DNA of 31,000 nucleotides. It comes from Neocallimastix lanati (nom. inval.) (Eukaryota > Neocallimastigomycota > Neocallimastigomycetes > Neocallimastigales > Neocallimastigaceae). How positions within the stretch are numbered: position 1 is the stretch's first letter; every line of letters begins with the position of its first letter. The notes below the pieces were generated by a model, which was not told the DNA's origin, ran no database searches, and saw only the letters and a list, made by a program, of their open reading frames with translations. The DNA lies in contig JACVTC010000040.1 in NCBI GenBank assembly GCA_016946835.1, positions 937,501 to 968,500 of the forward strand. Reading direction: 5' to 3'. Positions 21,000 to 31,000 of the stretch are shown piece by piece. Position numbers and translations under genes: made by a program.

Positions 21000-21870
21000 T
21001 AATTATGATATGTATTATAGGAACACCGAAAAACGAGGAAAAATATAGGATATAGGAAGTCGTACTTTTTTTTTTTTCCTGGTTCCTTTCAAATTGGAAG
21101 GTATATAAGGTATTTTCATTTTTGGGTACTATAGCTGTCTATACTATTATGGAATGTCTATACTATTATGATATTTATTATAGGAACATCGACAAGCGTT
21201 TTTTTCCTGGTTCCTTTCAAATGAATGTCTATACTATTATGATATGTATTATAGGAACACCAACAAGCGTTTTTTTCCTGGTTCCTTTCAAATGAATGTC
21301 TATACTATTATGATATGTATTATAGGAACACCAACAAGCGTTTTTTTCCTGGTTCCTTTCAAATTGGAAGGTATATAAGGTATTTTCATTTTTGGGTACT
21401 ATATCTGTCTATATTATTATGTATGTTTATACTATTATGATATGTATTATAGGAACACCAACAAGCGTTTTTTTCCTGGTTCCTTTCAAATTGGAAGGTA
21501 TATAAGGTATTTTCATTTTTGGGTGCTATATCTGTCTATACTATTATGGTATGATTATACTATTATGATATGTATTATAGGAACACCAACAAGCGTTTTT
21601 TTCCTGGTTCCTTTCAAATTGGAAGGTATATAAGGTATTTTCATTTTTGGGTACTATATCTGTCTATATTATTATGTATGTTTATACTATTATGATATGT
21701 ATTATAGGAACACCAACAAGCGTTTTTTTTCTGGTTCCTTTCAAATTGGAAGGTATATAAGGTATTTTCATTTTTGGGTACTATATCTGTCTATACTATT
21801 ATGATATGTATTATAGGAACACCGACAAGCGAGGAGCTAATATAAAGTATAGGATATCGTACTTCTTTTT
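21000..21870. repeat. 128-bp minisatellite with long, standard and short monomers
   Basis: The anchor AGGAACA starts at 21019, 21182, 21253, 21324, 21451, 21579, 21705 and 21814. Standard monomers are 126-128 bases: AGGAACACCAACAAGCG, a T run, CCTGGTTCCTTTCAAATTGG, then TTTTCATTTTTGGGTACTAT. The 71-base monomers have lost the second half. The edge monomers (21019 and 21814) keep an extra block, GAGGAGCTAATATA and ATAGGAT, that inner monomers lack. Confidence 0.92.
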
Positions 21871-22300
21871 TCTGGTTACTTTCAAAGGTTAATAAGGTAT
21901 TATCATTTTTTGGGTACTATATCAATTTGTAATATTACTATATATAATAAGATAATAATGTATTTTTATAGTTTCTACTGGATTGGATTGGAAGGTATAA
22001 TGGATAACATATTTACCTAATTTCTACTAAATTGGCTACCAATATGGAAGGTAATATAGGTTAATATATTTGTCTGGTTTCTACCAAATTGGAAGATAAT
22101 ATCATTTTGGTAATATAAGAATTAGATTTTTGGGATGCTTCTTTTGTGTAATGTCAACTGAATTTGGTACAAACAAAACAATTTATAACTAGAAAAATAT
22201 ATGCAAGCTAATATTGAAAATAGTAGGACTCTTATTATTTTTTTATTTCTGATTACATTCGAATTGGGTACATAAAAATGGTATTACTAGGGAATTGAAA

Positions 22301-22769
22301 AATAATATTTAATTTAAATATATATATATATTTATTTATTTTATACTTTATGAATAAAGTCAAATTTTTTATACAGAAAAAAAAAAAAAAGATTAATCCG
22401 TTTTTATTTTTATACAGAAAAAAAAAAGATTAATCCGATTTTATTATTATTTAGTTTCATGAAACAATTAATAATTTCTATTATACAATAATAAATATTT
22501 CAATGTAACAAATATATCGTTTTATATGAATGTTTTTTTATACATAATTTTATAAATATATATATATTATTTCATATTTATACAATATATAAAATACACT
22601 TTTTATAAAAATTATATATATATCTTTATACAATATATATTTTTAAATATTTTTAAAAATTGTAATTAAAAATTGTATATTTTTAAATATTTTTAAATAT
22701 TTTTATTCAATATATAGATATTCAATATTATATATATATATTTTTTAAATTTATATATTTATATTTTTT
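22301..22769. other. AT-rich DNA, no genes
   Basis: Contains a duplicated segment, ATACAGAAAAAAAA followed by GATTAATCCG (near 22372 and 22411), then TA-rich sequence. No coding signal. Confidence 0.55.
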
Positions 22770-23110
22770 TTTTAAAAATTTATATATTTTAATTCAATAT
22801 ATAGATATTCAATATTATATATATTTATATATTTTTATTCAATATTTATTCAATATATCGATATTCAATATTATATATTTATATATTTTTATTCAATATA
22901 TAGATATCAAATGTTCTTTTTTTATTAAAAAATATTTTTTTTTAAAAATTTATATATTTTAATTCAATATATAGATATTCAATATTATATATATTTATAT
23001 ATTTTTATTCAATATTTATTCAATATATCGATATTCAATATTATATATTTATATATTTTTATTCAATATATAGATATCAAATGTTCTTTTTTTATTAAAA
23101 AATATATATA
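22765..23110. repeat. Tandem duplication, about 170-bp unit
   Basis: The two halves share, in order, AATTTATATATTTTAATTCA, ATATCGATATTCAATATTAT and TAGATATCAAATGTTCTTTT. The first copy ends near 22936 and the second near 23105. Confidence 0.9.
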
Positions 23111-23590
23111 CATTTATTCAATATAATTTCATAAATAACATATACTATAATATTATAATATAATTATAAATTTAAATAAATTATTATTCAATATGTAATA
23201 GATATCATATTTTTCATTTTATGAAAATTAGTAATATATATTATTTAATAAATATAAAAACATATAATAATACATAATACATAGTTATAAATTTAAACAT
23301 ATAATAATACATAATACATAATTATAAATTTAAACACACTTTACATTTTCTTTTTTTTTTTTTTTTTTTTTTTTATTCAATAATAGATATATAAAATGTT
23401 CACTTGTTATAAAAATTAGTAATATATATTATTTTATAAATATAAAACATATATTATAATATATAATTTGAAATTTAAACACACTTTACATTTTATAAAA
23501 ATTAGTAATATATATTATTTTATAAATATAAAACATATATTATAATATATAATTTGAAATTTAAACACACTTTACATTTTCTTTTTATAT
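23110..23590. repeat. Repeats ending in AAACACACTTTACATTTT
   Basis: A block with AAATTAGTAATATATATTAT, ATAAAACATATATTATAATA and AAACACACTTTACATTTT occurs at about 23413-23493 and 23498-23580. A diverged forerunner ends near 23350. A T run lies at 23350-23374. Confidence 0.8.
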
Positions 23591-24090
23591 TTTTAATCAA
23601 TATCAGACATCAAATATTTTTTATTTAATTTTTTTATTCAGAAATATATATATATAATTAATTATATTTTCTTTTTATATTTTTAATCAATATCAGACAT
23701 CAAATATTTTTTATTTAATTTTTTTATTCAGAAATATATATATATAATTAATTATATTTTCTTTTTATATTTTTAATCAATATCAGACATCAAATATTTT
23801 TTATTTTTTTAATCAATATCAGACATCAAATATTTTTTATTTAATTTTTTTATACAGAAATATATATATATAATTAATTATATTTTCTTTTTATATTTTT
23901 AATCAATATCAGACATCAAATATTTTTTATTTAATTTTTTTATACAGAAATATATATATATAATTAATTATATTTTCTTTTTATATTTTTAATCAATATC
24001 AGACATCAAATATTTTTTATTTAATTTTTTTATACAGAAATATATATATATAATTAATTATATTTTCTTTTTATTATATATTTAGTCAAT
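23591..24090. repeat. 90-bp tandem array, about six units
   Basis: ATCAGACATCAAATATTTTT recurs with TCAGACAT at 23603, 23693, 23783, 23819, 23909 and 23999. Spacing is 90 bases, apart from one truncated 36-base unit. The copies are nearly identical, so the expansion looks recent. Confidence 0.93.
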
Positions 24091-24290
24091 ATAAAGACAT
24101 TAAATATTTTTTATTTATATTTTTATTCAGTAATATATATATTATTTAAAAAATATAAAATATATATATATATATTTATTTATATATAGATATCATATAT
24201 AAAAATTATTTATTTTCTTTTTATAAAAATTATATATATTATTCATAAATATAAAGCATATATTATTATACATTATTATAAATTTAAATA

Positions 24291-25038
24291 CACTTTATAT
24301 ATATTCTCTTTTTATATATTTATTCAATATAAAGACATCATTTTTTTTATTTTTTTATTTAATAATAGATATAAAATGTTCTATACATATATATATTTTT
24401 ATACAAAATTATAAATATATATTTTTATACAATATATATATATCAAATATTATATATTTATATATTTTTATTCAATATATAGATATCAAGTATTCTTTTT
24501 ATATTTTTATTCAATATATAGATATCAAGTATTCTTTTTATATTTTTATACAATATATAGATATCAAATATTCTTTTTATATTTTTATACAATATATAGA
24601 TATCAAATATTCTCTTTTTATATTTTTATATAAAAATTATATATTTTTATACAATATATAAATACACTTTATATATATTCTCTTTTTATATATTTATTCA
24701 ATATAAAGACATCATTTTTTTTATTTTTTTATTTAATAATAGATATAAAATGTTCTATACATATATATATTTTTATACAAAATTATAAATATATATTTTT
24801 ATACAATATATATATATCAAATATTATATATTTATATATTTTTATTCAATATATAGATATCAAGTATTCTTTTTATATTTTTATTCAATATATAGATATC
24901 AAGTATTCTTTTTATATTTTTATACAATATATAGATATCAAATATTCTTTTTATATTTTTATACAATATATAGATATCAAATATTCTCTTTTTATATTTT
25001 TATATAAAAATTATATATTTTTATACAATATATAAATT
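24291..25038. repeat. 374-bp tandem duplication
   Basis: CACTTTATATATATTCTCTT starts at 24291 and 24665, and the following 370 bases are almost identical. Each copy contains four shorter units around TATAGATATCAA(G/A)(T)ATTCTT. Confidence 0.93.
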
Positions 25039-25199
25039 TCAAATATTTTATATATTTATAAATTTTTATACAATATATAGATATCAAATGTTCTCTTTTT
25101 ATATTTTTATTTAAAAATTATATATATATTTTTATTCAATATATAGTATATCAAATATTTTCTTTTTAAATATTATAAATATATAAATCATAATTTCTT

Positions 25200-26050
25200 T
25201 CTATAAGGGAACTTGAAGAACTTATGATAAAATAATTTATTATGGAACTTGAAGAACATTAAAATAATTAAACTTATGATAAAATAATTTATTATGGAAC
25301 TTGAAGAACTTGAAGAACTTATGATAAAATAATTTATTATGGAATTTGAAGAACTTGAAGAACTTATGATAAAACAATTTAACTTATGATAAAATAATTA
25401 TACTTGAAGAACTTATGATGATAAAATAATTTAACTTATGATAAAATAATTTATTATGGAACTTGAACTTATGATAAAATAATTTATTATGGAACTTGAA
25501 GAACTTATGATGATAAAATAATTTAACTTATGATAAAATAATTATACTTGAAGAACTTATGATGATAAAATAATTTAACTTATGATAAAATAATTATTAT
25601 GGAACTTGAAGAACTTATGATGATAAAATAATTTAACTTATGATAAAATAATTATTATGGAACTTGATAAAATAATTATTATGGAACTTGAAGAACTTAT
25701 GATGATAAAATAATTTAACTTATGATAAAATAATTATTATGGAACTTGAAGAACTTGAAGAACTTATGATGATAAAATAATTTAACTTATGATGATAAAA
25801 TAATGATGATAAAATAATTAACTTGAAGAACTTATGATGATAAAATAATTTAACTTATGATAAAATAATTATTATGGAACTTGAAGAACTTGAAGAACTT
25901 ATGATGATAAAATAATATAACTTATGATGATAAAATAATGATGATAAAATAATTTAACTTATGATGATAAAATAATTTATTATGGAACTTGAAGAACTTA
26001 TAAAATAATTTATTATGGAACTTGAAGAACTTATAAAATAATTTATTATA
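25200..26050. repeat. GAACTT-rich minisatellite
   Basis: A mosaic of short modules: GGAACTTGAAGAACTT, ATGATGATAAAATAATTT, AACTTATGATAAAATAATT and ATTATGGAACTTG, in varied order and number. Stops (TGA, TAA) occur in all frames of the module, so it is not a repeat protein. Confidence 0.93.
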
Positions 26051-26233
26051 AGAACTTATGATAAAGAATAGTACATTAATAAATATGGGGGATGGTGGTG
26101 GGTTTATGACTTTATATAAAATATTTGGTATGTAAATTTAATATTTAAATGATATCTTTATAATAATTGAAAAAATATTAATAAATATATTTATATTTAA
26201 AACATTTTGATAGAATTTATAATTTCTTTTATT

Positions 26234-26372
26234 AGGTGATGTATTTTAAATATAATTTTTAAAAAATATATATATATATATATATAAATATCTAAAATGA
26301 TTGTATATGGTAATGTTATATGATAAGGTGAATCTTATCACCTTATCATAAATATTAGGGCTACATTGGCAG
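26234..26372. repeat. Hairpin repeat unit A (GATAAGGTG/CACCTTATC)
   Basis: Starts with AGGTGATGTA (26234). The hairpin arms are 26319-26331 and 26338-26350 (13 bp, perfect, loop ATCTTA). It is followed by ATATTAGGGCTACATTGGCA. It shares order and spacing with units B, C and D. Confidence 0.85.
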
Positions 26373-26527
26373 CTTGTTATTCAAATGATATAAAGTAAAA
26401 TATTATATAGAATAATTTTTTTTATATGAAATTAAAAATATATATATATATACTTTTATTAAAAATAATTATACCTTTTTTTCTCATACTCTTTTTAGGG
26501 AAAGAGGTCATGTTGAGAGTTAACAAT

Positions 26528-26665
26528 AGGTGATGTATAATATTTTCATATATAATTAAGAAAATTGTTAAAAGATTATCTAAATGGGTTATATATGATA
26601 ATGTTGTATGATAAGGTGAATATTATCACCTTATCATATATATTAGGACTACATTGGCAGCTTAA
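26528..26665. repeat. Hairpin repeat unit B
   Basis: Starts with AGGTGATGTA (26528). The arms are 26607-26619 and 26626-26638 (13 bp, perfect, loop ATATTA), then TATTAGGACTACATTGGCAG. The upstream flank (from about 26375) is shared with unit C (from about 26938), so a longer block of about 290 bases was duplicated. Confidence 0.87.
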
Positions 26666-26849
26666 GGCCTTCAATAATTTTATTATAATGAATTTTAATA
26701 AAAATAATTTACCTTAATTTCCATTTAAAAGTAAAAATTAATACGTTATTGACTGAAAAATATAAAAAATATATTTAAAAGTCTAATAAAAATACATTAT
26801 TGACTGAAAAATATAATTTTTATTTAAAATAGGTTACTTTATTCAAATG

Positions 26850-26880
26850 ATATATATTAGGGCTACATTAACTACTTAAG
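26850..26880. repeat. Partial hairpin repeat (3' flank only)
   Basis: ATATATTAGGGCTACATTAA matches the sequence just downstream of the hairpin in units A-C, but the hairpin arms are absent. Confidence 0.6.
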
Positions 26881-27088
26881 AACATTGATTTACCAGATAT
26901 GAAAACAATATTTTTAATTAAAAATAGGTTACCATATTCAAATGTTACAAAGTAAAATATTATATAGAATAATTATTTTTATGAAATTAAAAAAAAATAT
27001 ATATATGTATATATTTTTATTAAAAATAAATATACCTTTTTTTCTCATACTCTTTATAGGGAAAGAGGTCATATTGAGAGTTAACAAT

Positions 27089-27225
27089 AGGTGATGTATA
27101 ATTTTTGATATATAATTATAAAAATTACGAAAAGATTATCTAAAAGTTTATATTTGGTAATGTTATATGATAAGGTGAATATTATCACCTTATCATATAT
27201 ATTAGGACTACACTGGCTACCTAAG
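27089..27225. repeat. Hairpin repeat unit C
   Basis: Starts with AGGTGATGTA (27089). The arms are 27164-27178 and 27185-27199 (15 bp, perfect, loop ATATTA), then TATTAGGACTACACTGGCTA. Its 3' edge runs into the 135-bp satellite. Confidence 0.87.
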
Positions 27226-27231
27226 GTACCT

Positions 27232-29345
27232 CCAAGGTAAATTATCAATTCTAAACAATGTAAATAATATTTTTTAATAAAAATTTATATCATGAATTAT
27301 ATCATTTACAAAAATATATATATATTATTGTTAATAATTAGGAATATTCATTTAAATTGAGGTCTTTCCAAGGTAAATTATAAATTTTTATTTAAAAATA
27401 TTAATTATATTGTTTAAAATTGATATCATGAATTTTATCATTAATAAAATATATATATAATTTATTATTAATAGGGATATGCATTCAAATTATTTGAGGT
27501 CTTTCCAAGGTAAATTATCAATTTTAAACAATATAATTAATATTTTTTAATAAAAATTTATATCATGAATTTTATCATTAATAAAATATATATATATTAT
27601 TGTTAATAATTAGGAATATTCATTTAAATTGAGGTATTTCCAAGGTAAATTATCAATTTTAAACAATATTATTATATTCAATAAAACTTTTATATCATGA
27701 ATTTTATCATAAATTTTTATTTAAAAATATCATGAATTTTATCATTAATAAAATATATATATAATTTATTATTAATAGGGATATGCATTCAAATTATTTG
27801 AGGTCTTTCCAAGGTAAATTATCAATTTTAAACAATATAATTAATATTTTTTAATAAAAATTTATATCATGAATTTTATCATTAATAAAATATATATATA
27901 TTATTGTTAATAATTAGGAATATTCATTTAAATTGAGGTATTTCCAAGGTAAATTATCAATTTTAAACAATATTATTATATTCAATAAAACTTTTATATC
28001 ATGAATTTTATCATAAATTTTTATTTAAAAATATTAATTATATTGTTTAAAATTGATATCATGAATTTTATCATTAATAAAATATATATATAATTTATTA
28101 TTAATAGGGATATACATTCAAATTATTTGAGGTCTTTACAAGGTAAATTATCAATTTTAAACAGTATAATTTTAATAAAAATTTATATCATGAATTTTAT
28201 CATTAATAAAATATATATATATTATTGTTAATAATTAGGAATATTCATTTAAATTGAGGTATTTCCAAGGTAAATTATCAATTTTAAACAATATTATTAT
28301 ATTCAATAAAACTTTTATATCATGAATTTTATCATTAACAAAATATATATACAATTTATTATTAATAGGAATATATATTCAAATTAATTGAGGTCTTTCC
28401 AAGGTAAATTATCAATTCCAAACAATATAATCAATATTTATATCATGAATTTTATCATTAACAAAATATATATACAATTTATTATTAATAGGAATATATA
28501 TTCAAATTAATTGAGGTCTTTCCAAGGTAAATTATCAATTTTAAACAATATAATTAATATTTTTAAATAAAAATTTATATCATGAATTTTATCATTAATA
28601 AAATATATATATAATTTATTATTAATAGGGATATACATTCAAATTATTTGAGGACTTTCCAAGGTAAATTATCAATTCCAGACAATATAATCAATATTTT
28701 TAAATAAAAATTTATATCATGAATTTTATCATTAACAAAATATATATATATAATTTATTATTAATAGGGATATGCATTCAAATTATTTGAGGTCTTTCCA
28801 AGGTAAATTATCAATTCCCAACAATATAATCAATACTTTTTAATAAAAATTTATATTATGAATTTTATCATTTAACAAAATATATATATATAATTTATTA
28901 TTAATAGGGATATACATTCAAATTATTTTAGGACTTTCCAAGGTAAATTATCAATTTTAAACTATATTATTATATTCAATAAAATTTGAATAATGAATTA
29001 TATTATTAACAAAAAATATATATAATTGTTAATAATTAGGAATATTCGTTCAAATTATTTGAGGTCTTTTCAAGGTAAATTATCAATTCTTAACAATATT
29101 AATATTTTTAATAAAATTTGAATCATGAATTATATTACTAACAATATATTATTATATTCAATAAAATTTGAATAATGAATTATATTATTAACAAAAAATA
29201 TATATAATTGTTAATAATTAGGAATATTCGTTCAAATTATTTGAGGTCTTTTCAAGGTAAATTATCAATTCTTAACAATATTAATATTTTTAATAAAATT
29301 TGAATCATGAATTATATTACTAACAATAAATATACCATGAATTTA
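27232..29345. repeat. About 135-bp satellite, 15 units
   Basis: The anchor TTTCCAAGGTAAATTATCAA recurs with its CCAAGG (or variant) near 27232, 27368, 27505, 27640, 27809, 27944, 28139, 28265, 28399, 28522, 28669, 28798, 28938, 29070 and 29252. Each unit continues with ATCATGAATTTTATCATTAA, a short TA run, and TTATTAATAGGGATAT leading to CAAATTATTTGAGG. Two blocks (about 27460-27730 and 27760-28020) are near copies, showing higher-order duplication. Hairpin units C and D bracket the array. Confidence 0.93.
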
Positions 29346-29388
29346 TAAATAGGGATTATTGCATATTTTTTTTGGCTTGTCCTTAATT

Positions 29389-29530
29389 AGGTGATGTATC
29401 ATTATATATTATAAAATTTTAAATTTTTATTTAAAAGATTATCTAAATAATATAATTTGATAATGTTGTATATATGATAAGGTGTGTAAAAAATCACCTT
29501 ATCATATATAGTAGGGATATATTGGTTTCT
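29389..29530. repeat. Hairpin repeat unit D (diverged)
   Basis: Starts with AGGTGATGTA (29389). The arms are 29469-29484 and 29495-29510 (16 bp, perfect), with a 10-base loop different from the ATATTA of units B and C. The 3' flank is GTAGGGATATATTGG. The flanks are diverged but the stem is intact. Confidence 0.85.
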
Positions 29531-29690
29531 TCTACAATAAATATGGGGCATATTGGCTTCAATAATGAGATACATTTGCTGAATAAGGTATATTGGCTGC
29601 ACAAGGAAATCAAAACAATTTTGATCTTTTGAAATCATAATAAATTCAATATTAATAGGGATGATAGCCATAAATAATACGTAATTGAAA
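29531..29690. other. Short less AT-pure spacer
   Basis: Contains ATATTGGCT- and ATTGGTT-like fragments related to the hairpin-repeat flank (ACATTGGC). A minus-strand open frame at 29402-29671 runs through the hairpin repeat and shows no domain, so it is not called as a gene. Confidence 0.5.
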
Positions 29691-30600
29691 ATAATAGGAA
29701 TGATAGTTTCAAATAATACGTAATTGAAAATAGTAGATAATAGATTATTGTGTAAAAAAAATAGTAATAAAAAATAGTAGATTAATAAGTAGATAATAGA
29801 TTATTAAAAAAATAAAAAATAATAGATTAATAAAAAAATAGTTGATAAATGTGTAATAAATATATATAATAAATAAAAAATAATAGATAATAAAAAAAAT
29901 AGTAGATAAATGTATAATAAATATATAATTAATAAAAAATAATAGATAATTAAAAAAAAAAATAGTAAATTTATAATAAATATATAATAAATAAAAAAAA
30001 TAGTAGATAAATGTATAATAAATATATAATTAATAAAAAATAATAGATAATTAAAAAAAAAATAGTAGATAAATGTATAATAAATATATAATAAATAAAA
30101 AAAATAGTAGATAAATGTATAATAAATATATAATTAATAAAAAATAATAGATAATTAAAAAAAAAATAGTAGATAAATGTATAATAAATATACATAATTG
30201 AAAATAGCAGGCAACAGATTATCACACAAAAAAAATAGTAATAAAAAATAGTAGATTAATAAGTAGATAATAGATTATTAAAAAAAATAAAAAATAATAG
30301 ATTAATAAAAAAATAGTTGATAAAAATAAATAAAAAATAGTAGATAATAAAAAAAAAATAAAATAAAAAATAAAAAATAAATGGTATAATCAATAGAATA
30401 AATAAAAAATAATAGATAATAAAAATAAAATAAAAAATAATAGATAATAAAAATAAAATGTATAATAAAAAAAAAAAAAAGAAAAATGTATAATAAATAT
30501 ATAATAAATAAAACAAAAAAAAAAATAAAATAAAAAAGAAAAATGTATAAATGGTATAATCAATAGAATAAATAAAAAATAATAGATAATTTATAATAAA
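29690..30600. repeat. A-rich tandem repeats around AATAGTAGATAAATGTATAA
   Basis: Units of about 55-65 bases repeat AATAGTAGATAAATGTATAA, TAAATATATAATTAATAAAA and AATAATAGATAATT with A runs. Segments near 29755-29850 and 30235-30330 are near copies, so the array has higher-order structure. Long minus-strand frames are Ile/Phe/Tyr/Leu low complexity from the repeat itself. Confidence 0.85.
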
Positions 30601-30945
30601 TACTTTTATATATTCTAATATATTCTAATATATTTTAATAAAATTATCCTATTTATAATAAAATTTAATATTTTTTAAAAATATAAATAATAATCATAAC
30701 ATGAAGTTACACAATTAAATATTTTAATATACAGTTAGTTTGTCATACATAAAAATTAAACTTTTTTATTTTTAAAATATTTAGCCTTTTTTTTGTATTA
30801 TATAATTATCTACTATTTTTAATAATAATAAAAATAAAAAATAATTCTTAACAGTATATCTACATTTATTTACTATTTTTTTATTATATATTTATATTTT
30901 TGTTAATATTTATTATATTATTATCTATTATTTTTAATAATAATA
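30601..30945. other. AT-rich spacer next to a minus-strand LINE end
   Basis: Nothing recognisable on either strand beyond short TTA/AAT runs. On the minus strand this is the target DNA downstream of the LINE tail. Confidence 0.5.
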
Positions 30946-31000
30946 TTTTTTTTTTTTAGACTAGGAAGAGAATAATACACTTCTAGTACTTTATTAAATA
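30946..31000 (-). mobile_element. 3' end of a further LINE copy, minus strand, cut by the window edge
   Basis: Read on the minus strand, AATAAA (30990-30995 as TTTATT) is followed by TAGAAGTGTATTATTCTCTT and CCTAGTCT, then 12 A (30946-30957 as T). This matches the termini of copies 1 and 2. The stem pairs CTAGAAG with CTTCCTAG around a slightly longer loop. The body of the element lies beyond the window. Confidence 0.85.

Larger units (their letters stand above)
20311..22300. repeat. Complex repeat region with TTGGAAGGTAT motifs
   Basis: The motif TTCTACC(G/A)AATTGGAAGGTA recurs at both ends. A segment around TTTTTGGGAT, CTTC and TTTGTGTAAT, continuing to TGAATT and GGTAC, occurs at 20440-20490 and again at 22123-22170. 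These edges bracket the 128-bp minisatellite in direct orientation. No gene is visible. Confidence 0.65.

Noticed and set aside
21442-21633. Plus-strand open frame of 63 codons
   Set aside because: It is a by-product of the 128-bp minisatellite and does not persist through the other monomers.
20440-22170. Direct repeats at 20440-20490 and 22123-22170 as possible LTRs
   Set aside because: They are short and diverged, lack TG/CA ends, a primer-binding site or any gag-pol remnant, and enclose only minisatellite.
25200-26050. CRISPR-like alternation of repeats
   Set aside because: There are no unique spacers; every module is a repeat, and the context is eukaryotic.
29971-30516. Minus-strand open frames rich in Ile, Phe, Tyr and Leu that mimic membrane proteins
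   Set aside because: They arise from A-rich tandem repeats and have no other composition or start context.

Overview
This window looks like nuclear DNA of a very AT-rich eukaryote. It carries one long intact reading frame in the standard code (stops TAA/TAG/TGA respected, TGG for Trp). It also carries several copies of a non-LTR (LINE) retrotransposon with poly(A) tails, an in-frame poly-Asn tract, very long A/T homopolymers and AT-only satellites. There are no Shine-Dalgarno sites, operons or other bacterial features. The style resembles anaerobic gut fungi (Neocallimastigomycota); a dictyostelid or another AT-rich protist is possible. The lineage is a guess, not a measurement.

Region 1 (1-12.5 kb) is a LINE cluster. 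Copy 1 (1-4420, + strand) is apparently intact: one 1387-residue ORF with an unassigned N-terminal domain, an APE-type endonuclease, a reverse transcriptase and a C-terminal CCHC-type finger, then a 3' UTR ending in AATAAA, a GGAAG/CTTCC stem-loop and poly(A). Copy 2 (about 5953-8649, +) is an old copy with an internal deletion and its catalytic DD changed to NN, but the same 3' stem-loop. Copy 4 (about 9410-12524, +) is older still and is interrupted by copy 3 (10552-11925, - strand). Copy 3 is a 5'-truncated insertion flanked by a 12-bp target-site duplication. The 3' end of a further copy, on the minus strand, enters at the right edge (30946-31000). The copies show target-primed retrotransposition followed by mutational decay.

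Region 2 (13.3-14.3 kb) is the only non-transposon gene I could find. It is a decayed minus-strand gene for a protein with an N-terminal membrane anchor, traceable through several frames to a C-terminus. I do not recognise its family.

Region 3 (14.3-30.9 kb) is a gene-free, almost pure A/T expanse of tandem and inverted repeats: a 128-bp minisatellite (21.0-21.9 kb), a 90-bp array (23.6-24.1 kb), a 374-bp tandem duplication (24.3-25.0 kb), a GAACTT-rich minisatellite (25.2-26.05 kb), a roughly 135-bp satellite of about 15 units (27.2-29.3 kb) and A-rich arrays (29.7-30.6 kb). Among them are four copies of a roughly 140-bp repeat with a preserved GATAAGGTG/CACCTTATC hairpin, the most structured non-coding signal in the window. 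No tRNA, rRNA, CRISPR array or intact host gene was found.
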